Assembly (NCBI GenBank): GCA_035384565.1
Contig: DAOOIT010000123.1
Span: 1 to 8,399, forward strand
Reading direction: 5' to 3'
Length of the DNA stretch: 8,399 bases
Source of the DNA: Planctomycetota bacterium
GTDB lineage: Bacteria; Planctomycetota; PUPC01; DSUN01
How positions within the stretch are numbered: position 1 is the first letter of the stretch; each line of letters opens with the position of its first letter. Below, piece after piece: positions 4,579-8,399 of this stretch. The position numbers and the translations under genes are program-made. A model generated the notes under the pieces. That model searched no databases. It was not told the origin of the DNA and saw only the letters and a program-made list of their open reading frames with translations.

Positions 4579-6411
4579 TCAGAGGGAGAGGAGGTAGGCC
4601 ACGAGGTCCTCGATCTCCTGTTTGCTCAGGTGCGAGGTGCGGCCGTGGCGGTCCCCCGGGTTGAACTTGGTGAGCAGTTCCTGGAGGGTGACTGCGCGGC
4701 CGTCGTGCAGGTAGGGGCCGGTGCGGTAGAGTTCGAGGAGGGAGGGGTTGTCGAACTCCTTCACGTTGGCATCGAGCGGACCGGCGGTGCCGACGTCGTG
4801 GGTCTTGCAGTCGGTGAAGAGCTCGCCGGTGTGGCAGGCCGAGCAGGCGGCCTTGGAGCTCTTGAAGATGGCTTCGCCGCGCTTGGCCTCGGGGGTGAGC
4901 GAGCCATCGCGGTTGCGGTGGGGGCTGGGGCGAGGGGTGAGCGAGCGGATGTAGGCGTCAATCGCCGTGGCCTCCTCCTCGATGACCTGGCGGTAGAGGA
5001 TGAATTGGAGGCCGGCGCGCACGGCGTGCTCCATGTCCTCGCGGATGCCCAGGGACATCATGGGGGCGGTGCGATGGGCGTTGAGCATGCTCTTGTTGTT
5101 CTTGGGGTTGCCCATGCCGTCGTTCAGGAGGTCCCAGTTCAGGCCGTCCACGCGTGCGTCGGGGTGGCAGGTGCCGCAGCTCTGCCAGCGCTGGTAGCAG
5201 ATGGTGGCGTCGAAGAAGAGCATCTCGCCGCGGCGGGCGAGGTCAGGCTGGACGGCGGGGCCGAGGGCGATGGTGCCGGCGAGCTTGGCCTTCTCCACGT
5301 TCACGAGGGCGAGGTTGTCGGAGAAGTAGTTGGCGACGTAGAGGGTGTCGCCCTTGGGGGAGAAGGCGGCGCCGTGCGGGCCGCGGCCGCCCGAGGTGCA
5401 GCGGCGGATGGCGCCCCAACGGCTCAGGAGCGACAGCTCGTTCACCAGTTCGGGCAGGCGCGTGGCGGGTTCCTTGGCCAGACGCTCGTGCATCCGGGCG
5501 AGGTCAATGAACCCGACCTCGTGGGTGCCGGTGTAGGTGATGGCCAGGGTCTTGGCGTCGGGGGAGATGACCGCGGCGAAGGGCATGGCGTGGCCGTTGC
5601 TTGCCTCGTCGAGCAGCAGGGTGGCCAGGTGCTTGCGCGTCTTGGCGTCCACGATGCTCAGGCCGCTGTTGTTCACCCAGCCGCGTTCGAGCTGGGTGGG
5701 CGGCAGGTTGAAGCGCGCGACCACGTGGACCACGTAGACCCACGCGCCGTCGGGCGAGCAGGCGATCTGGCGGACGTCGGTGGCGCCCGAGGGGAGTTTC
5801 ACGTGGGCGAGGGGCTTGAGCGTCCTGGTGTCGTAGGCATCGAGCGCGGCGGCGGCCTCGGGGTCGGTGGCGGGGCCGAGGGGCAGCAGGTTGGCGGCCC
5901 ACAGCGTGGCGCCGTCGGGCGAGAGGGCGCAGAAGAACGGCTCGCGCGTGGCGGGGAGAGCGGTCACGGCCTTCTTCGCCGCTACGTCCACAACGTTCAC
6001 GCGGTTCAGGAAGCGGTCGCAGGCGAACAGCCGCGAGCCGTCGGCGGCCAGGGCGAGGCCGAAGACGCCCCGTCCCGCCTCGAACGTGCCCGTGATATTG
6101 CCCTTCGCGGTCGCCACGGCGGCGACCATCCCCGAGTCGGAATCGGCCGCGTAGAGCACGGCTCCGTCGGGCGAGAGCGCCAGGCCGGCGGGCGCTCCGC
6201 CCACGGGCGCCGTCCAGACGACCTTGCCCGCGGCGACATCCACCGCCGACACGGCCCCTGCCGTGTGGTGCGAGACGAAGAGCCGCGAGCCGTCCTTGGA
6301 CGCCAGGATGGCGAACGGCGACTGATAGGCGGGGCGCTGCTCCGCGCCCAGCCCGGCCGCTGCGGCCAGTCCCAGAAGCACCGCCGACCCGAGTCGTGAC
6401 ACGCCCGTCAT
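4579..6411 (-). CDS. Beta-propeller protein fused to di-heme cytochrome c (MauG/CcpA-like)
   Basis: The 610-residue product starts with an export signal (MTGVSRLGSAVLLGLAAAAGLGA). Residues about 30-385 are repeated propeller blades of the YVTN/lactonase-like kind (LALSPDGAVLYAAD, CALSPDGATLWAAN, AFSPKGDTLYVANY). The C-terminal part carries two CxxCH heme sites, CGTCH (412-416) and CSACH (523-527), plus PYLHDGR (566-572), a signature of the bacterial cytochrome c peroxidase/MauG family. It probably works outside the cytoplasmic membrane in electron transfer, peroxidase or oxidative chemistry; the substrate is unknown. The ATG at 6411 is preferred because it begins the signal peptide. A TTG start at 6474 would lie inside the -10 box and before the expected transcript start. 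Ribosome binding upstream of 6411 is weak (AAAGG eight bases away). It is divergent from the SDR operon. Confidence 0.85.
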   Translation of the reverse strand: MTGVSRLGSAVLLGLAAAAGLGAEQRPAYQSPFAILASKDGSRLFVSHHTAGAVSAVDVAAGKVVWTAPVGGAPAGLALSPDGAVLYAADSDSGMVAAVATAKGNITGTFEAGRGVFGLALAADGSRLFACDRFLNRVNVVDVAAKKAVTALPATREPFFCALSPDGATLWAANLLPLGPATDPEAAAALDAYDTRTLKPLAHVKLPSGATDVRQIACSPDGAWVYVVHVVARFNLPPTQLERGWVNNSGLSIVDAKTRKHLATLLLDEASNGHAMPFAAVISPDAKTLAITYTGTHEVGFIDLARMHERLAKEPATRLPELVNELSLLSRWGAIRRCTSGGRGPHGAAFSPKGDTLYVANYFSDNLALVNVEKAKLAGTIALGPAVQPDLARRGEMLFFDATICYQRWQSCGTCHPDARVDGLNWDLLNDGMGNPKNNKSMLNAHRTAPMMSLGIREDMEHAVRAGLQFILYRQVIEEEATAIDAYIRSLTPRPSPHRNRDGSLTPEAKRGEAIFKSSKAACSACHTGELFTDCKTHDVGTAGPLDANVKEFDNPSLLELYRTGPYLHDGRAVTLQELLTKFNPGDRHGRTSHLSKQEIEDLVAYLLSL

Positions 6412-6473
6412 GCAGTTGGCCTTTGCTGGTGAAGCCTCGGAAGGGTGTTTGCCGCTCAACCTCCTCGGGTTCA

Positions 6474-6502
6474 ATTGTAGTGGTTCTCGCCGTTCGCATC
6501 AA
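6474..6502 (-). promoter_or_regulatory. Promoter of the propeller-cytochrome gene
   Basis: On the minus strand TTGATG (6502-6497) and TACAAT (6479-6474) are 17 bases apart, 4/6 and 5/6 matches to the sigma70 boxes. Transcription would start near 6467. An AGGAGG at 6465-6460 falls right at the predicted 5' end with no ATG or GTG start at usable spacing, so its role is unclear. Confidence 0.55.
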
Positions 6503-6513
6503 GCGCTCTGGCC

Positions 6514-6527
6514 GCGCCCGCGGGCGC
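6514..6527. promoter_or_regulatory. Perfect 14-bp palindrome between divergent promoters, candidate operator
   Basis: GCGCCCGCGGGCGC is a perfect inverted repeat lying between the -35 boxes of the two divergent promoters (6497-6502 minus, 6533-6538 plus). The placement suits a regulator acting on both genes, but GC-rich DNA gives such palindromes by chance, and no regulator gene is in view. Confidence 0.35.
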
Positions 6528-6532
6528 CCATG

Positions 6533-6561
6533 TTGACACGGCGCGGCGATCCCCGTACGAT
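6533..6561 (+). promoter_or_regulatory. Promoter of the SDR-AKR-enolase operon
   Basis: A perfect TTGACA (6533-6538), a 17-base spacer, and TACGAT (6556-6561). The expected transcript start is near 6568, about 38 bases before the ATG at 6606. The architecture matches the promoter at 298-326. Confidence 0.8.
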
Positions 6562-6605
6562 CGGAGGCGCTTGGGAGGTTGTGCACAGGAAAGGAAAGGC
6601 GGCCT

Positions 6606-7385
6606 ATGGGCGAGAGGTTCGGGGGCAAGGTGGCAATTGTCACAGGCTCGTCGTCGGGCATCGGCAAGGCGACGGCCCTGCGGCTGGCCCGCGAGGGCGC
6701 GGCGGTGTGCGGCGTGGCCAACCGCAATGTCGAGGGCGGCCAGGCGACCGCGCGCGAGATTGCGGACGCCGGGGGCAGGGGCCTCTTCGTGCAGGCCGAC
6801 GTGGGCGCCGAGGCCGATTGCCAGCGCGTGGTGGCCGCGACCCTCGCCGCCTTCGGGCGCGTGGACATCCTGGTCAATAACGCGGGCATCACCAAGGGCG
6901 CGCCGCTCGAGAAGCTCGACGTGGCGACCTGGGACCTCGTGCACAACACGAACCTGAAGAGTGCCTTCCTCATGGCTCGCGCGGTCGTGCCCGACATGCT
7001 CTCCCGCGGGTGGGGCCGGGTGGTCAACATCGCCTCGGTGCACGCCGTGGCCACTTATGCCCCTTACGCCGTCTACTCGGCCTCGAAGGCGGGGCTGTGC
7101 GGCCTGACGCGCGGCCTGGCCGTGGAGTTCGCCGGGCGCGGCATCTGCTTCAATTGCGTGCTGCCCGGGGCCATTGACCTGTCGCTCTTTCCGCGGTCGA
7201 ATCAGGCGGTGGACCGTGCCGCCTGGCGCCCCCGCCCGAACGAGGCTATTCCCGCGAAGCGCACCGGCGCGCCCGACGAGATCGCCGCGGCTGTCGCCTT
7301 CCTCGCCTCCGACGAGGCGTCCTATATCAACGGCGCGGCGCTGACCGTGGATGGCGGCATGCTCTCCATCCTCCGAGACCGCTGA
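6606..7385 (+). CDS. Short-chain dehydrogenase/reductase (classical SDR)
   Basis: The 259-residue protein has all classical SDR landmarks: TGSSSGIG (13-20) for the dinucleotide, NNAG (91-94), and the catalytic set N116, S144, Y157 and K161 in YSASK. The end, YINGAALTVDGG (240-251), is typical of the family. It oxidises or reduces an alcohol/ketone with NAD(P), in the cytoplasm. Family members of this length include sugar and sugar-acid dehydrogenases and FabG-like reductases; the sequence alone does not choose, but the downstream AKR and enolase-superfamily genes favour sugar metabolism. The ATG at 6606 has GGAAAGG six bases upstream. An in-frame TTG at 6579 has GGGAGG directly abutting it and is less likely. 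First gene of the operon, driven by the promoter at 6533-6561. Confidence 0.9.
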   Translation: MGERFGGKVAIVTGSSSGIGKATALRLAREGAAVCGVANRNVEGGQATAREIADAGGRGLFVQADVGAEADCQRVVAATLAAFGRVDILVNNAGITKGAPLEKLDVATWDLVHNTNLKSAFLMARAVVPDMLSRGWGRVVNIASVHAVATYAPYAVYSASKAGLCGLTRGLAVEFAGRGICFNCVLPGAIDLSLFPRSNQAVDRAAWRPRPNEAIPAKRTGAPDEIAAAVAFLASDEASYINGAALTVDGGMLSILRDR

Positions 7386-7455
7386 GGCGGGCACGAGGCG
7401 CGTTACCTTCGGTGTCGGTCCCTGGGATGGCCTTCGGGATGAAGGGGTGGCAGGC

Positions 7456-8367
7456 TTGCGGTGCAGGACCTTGGGGCGGCTCGGTTGGCGTGTGAGCGAG
7501 ATCGGCCTCGGCGGGGCGTGGCTGGCGGGACGACGCGGCGATCTTCCCCTCGAGGAGAGCGCCGAGATCGTGCGCCAGGCCCTCGCCCTCGGCATCAACT
7601 ACATAGACACGGCGCGGGCCTATGGCCGCTCGGAGGAGATCCTCGGCGTCGCTCTGGAGGGCGTGTCGCAACCCTACCGCCTCGCCACCAAGGCCGGCTG
7701 CACCCCGCACGGCTTCGACTACTCGCGCGACGCGGTGCTGGCCAGCTTCGAGACCAGCCTGCGCCTGCTGCGGCGCGACCGGGTGGACCTCCTCCAGCTC
7801 CACGAGGCGCCCACGGCCGGCTGGGACCGCCTGATGGGCAAGGGCGGCGCGGCCGAGGCCCTGCACCACTTGAAGCAGCAGGGCGCGGTCGGCGCGATTG
7901 GCGTCACGGGGCGCACGCCCGCGTTCCTCGCCCGGCTGGCGGCTACCGACGAGTTCGACACCGTGCTCAGCTACTGCGACTACGATCTCACCACGCGCCT
8001 GGCCCGCGACGAGCTGCTGCCCGTGGCCGCACGGCACAAAGTGGGCATCGTGCTCGGCTCGCCGCTGCGGGTGGGCCTGCTCGGCCAGCCCCGCGAGGCC
8101 GCCCTGCCCGGATACGCTGAACCGCTCCGTCCCAGGCTTGAGCGCCTCCACGACCTTGCCGACCGCGAGGGCATGCCCCTGCGTCATCTCGCGCTGCGCT
8201 ACCTGCTCAGCGATGCCGACGTGAGCACGGTGCTCTCGGGCGCCGGCTCGGTGGACGAGGTGCGCGACGTCCTCGCCGCCGCTGCCGCGGGCGCGCTGCC
8301 CGGCCGCGTGCTCGCCGCGATCCGCGAGATCCAGGGCGAAGCCGGCAACAAGGAGCGAACCGAATGA
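7456..8367 (+). CDS. Aldo/keto reductase
   Basis: Reading from TTG at 7456 gives 303 residues opening MRCRTLGRLGWRVSEIGLGG, the usual AKR N-terminus. The catalytic tetrad is visible: D51 and Y56 (IDTARAYG), K79 (LATKAG) and H116 (LLQLHE). GSPLRVGLLG later in the protein fits the cofactor-binding side. AKRs with this look include L-galactose/aldose 1-dehydrogenase types that use NAD(P) on sugars; the substrate is inferred only. The frame is open upstream to 7351 inside the SDR gene, but that extension has no family resemblance. A GTG at 7447 is the alternative start. TTG 7456 has AAGGGG eight bases upstream (7442-7447). The gap after the SDR stop is 70 bases, and the stop overlaps the next gene as ATGA. 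Confidence 0.85.
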   Translation: MRCRTLGRLGWRVSEIGLGGAWLAGRRGDLPLEESAEIVRQALALGINYIDTARAYGRSEEILGVALEGVSQPYRLATKAGCTPHGFDYSRDAVLASFETSLRLLRRDRVDLLQLHEAPTAGWDRLMGKGGAAEALHHLKQQGAVGAIGVTGRTPAFLARLAATDEFDTVLSYCDYDLTTRLARDELLPVAARHKVGIVLGSPLRVGLLGQPREAALPGYAEPLRPRLERLHDLADREGMPLRHLALRYLLSDADVSTVLSGAGSVDEVRDVLAAAAAGALPGRVLAAIREIQGEAGNKERTE

Positions 8368-8399
8368 GGATCACGCGACTCGAAACCCTCTTCGTGCGG
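8364..8399 (+). CDS. Start of a probable mandelate racemase/enolase-superfamily protein (partial)
   Basis: Only 12 codons are present, MRITRLETLFVR, cut by the window end. This opening strongly resembles the MKITRLETF.V start of mandelate racemase/muconate lactonizing-type dehydratases such as galactonate dehydratase. The ATG overlaps the AKR stop (ATGA), with AAGGAG eight bases upstream (8350-8355), so translation is probably coupled. Such an enzyme would dehydrate a sugar acid made by upstream oxidation. The identification rests on a very short stretch. Confidence 0.6.
   Translation, partial: MRITRLETLFVR

Noticed and set aside
4531..6399. Long plus-strand open frame opposite the cytochrome gene
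   Set aside because: It has Val/Gly/Ala/Glu-rich composition without motifs, while the minus frame has a signal peptide, propeller blades and two CxxCH sites.
6412..6474. N-terminal extension of the cytochrome protein to a TTG at 6474
   Set aside because: That codon overlaps the predicted -10 box, and the extension would place 21 polar residues before a clear signal peptide.

Overview
The window is GC-rich bacterial DNA with dense coding and one 1.4-kb gene-free stretch full of palindromic repeats. No rRNA, tRNA or marker gene fixes the taxon. Three features together suggest a Planctomycetota or wider PVC-type bacterium: CCCAGGGC...GCCCTGGG and GCCCC-TTC-GGGGC hairpin repeats, a beta-propeller protein fused to di-heme cytochrome c domains, and an SDR / aldo-keto reductase / enolase-superfamily sugar operon. 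This is an inference from style and gene content, not a phylogenetic result.

Layout. Positions 1-297 hold a cluster of short hairpins. A near-consensus promoter (TTGACA-N17-TAGGAT, 298-326) drives a two-gene plus-strand operon: a divergent NodB-like polysaccharide deacetylase with a duplicated C-terminal module (362-1858), then an adenylate-kinase-like P-loop kinase (1873-2541). A small glycine-zipper, lipoprotein-like gene (2568-3182, minus) converges on it. That gene has its own promoter (TTGACA-N18-CATAAT), and a strong hairpin lies at the convergence point.

Positions 3183-4578 hold no believable gene. They contain (a) an exact 279-bp tandem duplication bounded by three copies of a 33-bp near-perfect palindrome, each unit itself a mosaic of smaller hairpin repeats, and (b) two copies of a two-hairpin module. 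The four hairpins of that module belong to one family, with compensatory base changes in the stems and conserved G-rich loops. This is the least explained part of the window.

A beta-propeller/di-heme cytochrome c protein follows (4579-6411, minus). It is transcribed divergently from a sugar-metabolism-type operon: an SDR dehydrogenase (6606-7385), an aldo-keto reductase (7456-8367), and the first 12 codons of what looks like a mandelate-racemase/enolase-superfamily dehydratase (8364 to the window end, overlapping by ATGA). The divergent intergenic region holds two face-away promoters with a perfect 14-bp palindrome between their -35 boxes.

How the genes work together. The SDR, AKR and enolase-family protein probably form one catabolic pathway for a sugar or sugar acid (oxidation, then dehydration); the substrate cannot be read from the sequence. 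The deacetylase and kinase are co-transcribed, but their functional link is unclear. The cytochrome protein is probably exported and may act in periplasmic redox or peroxidase chemistry.
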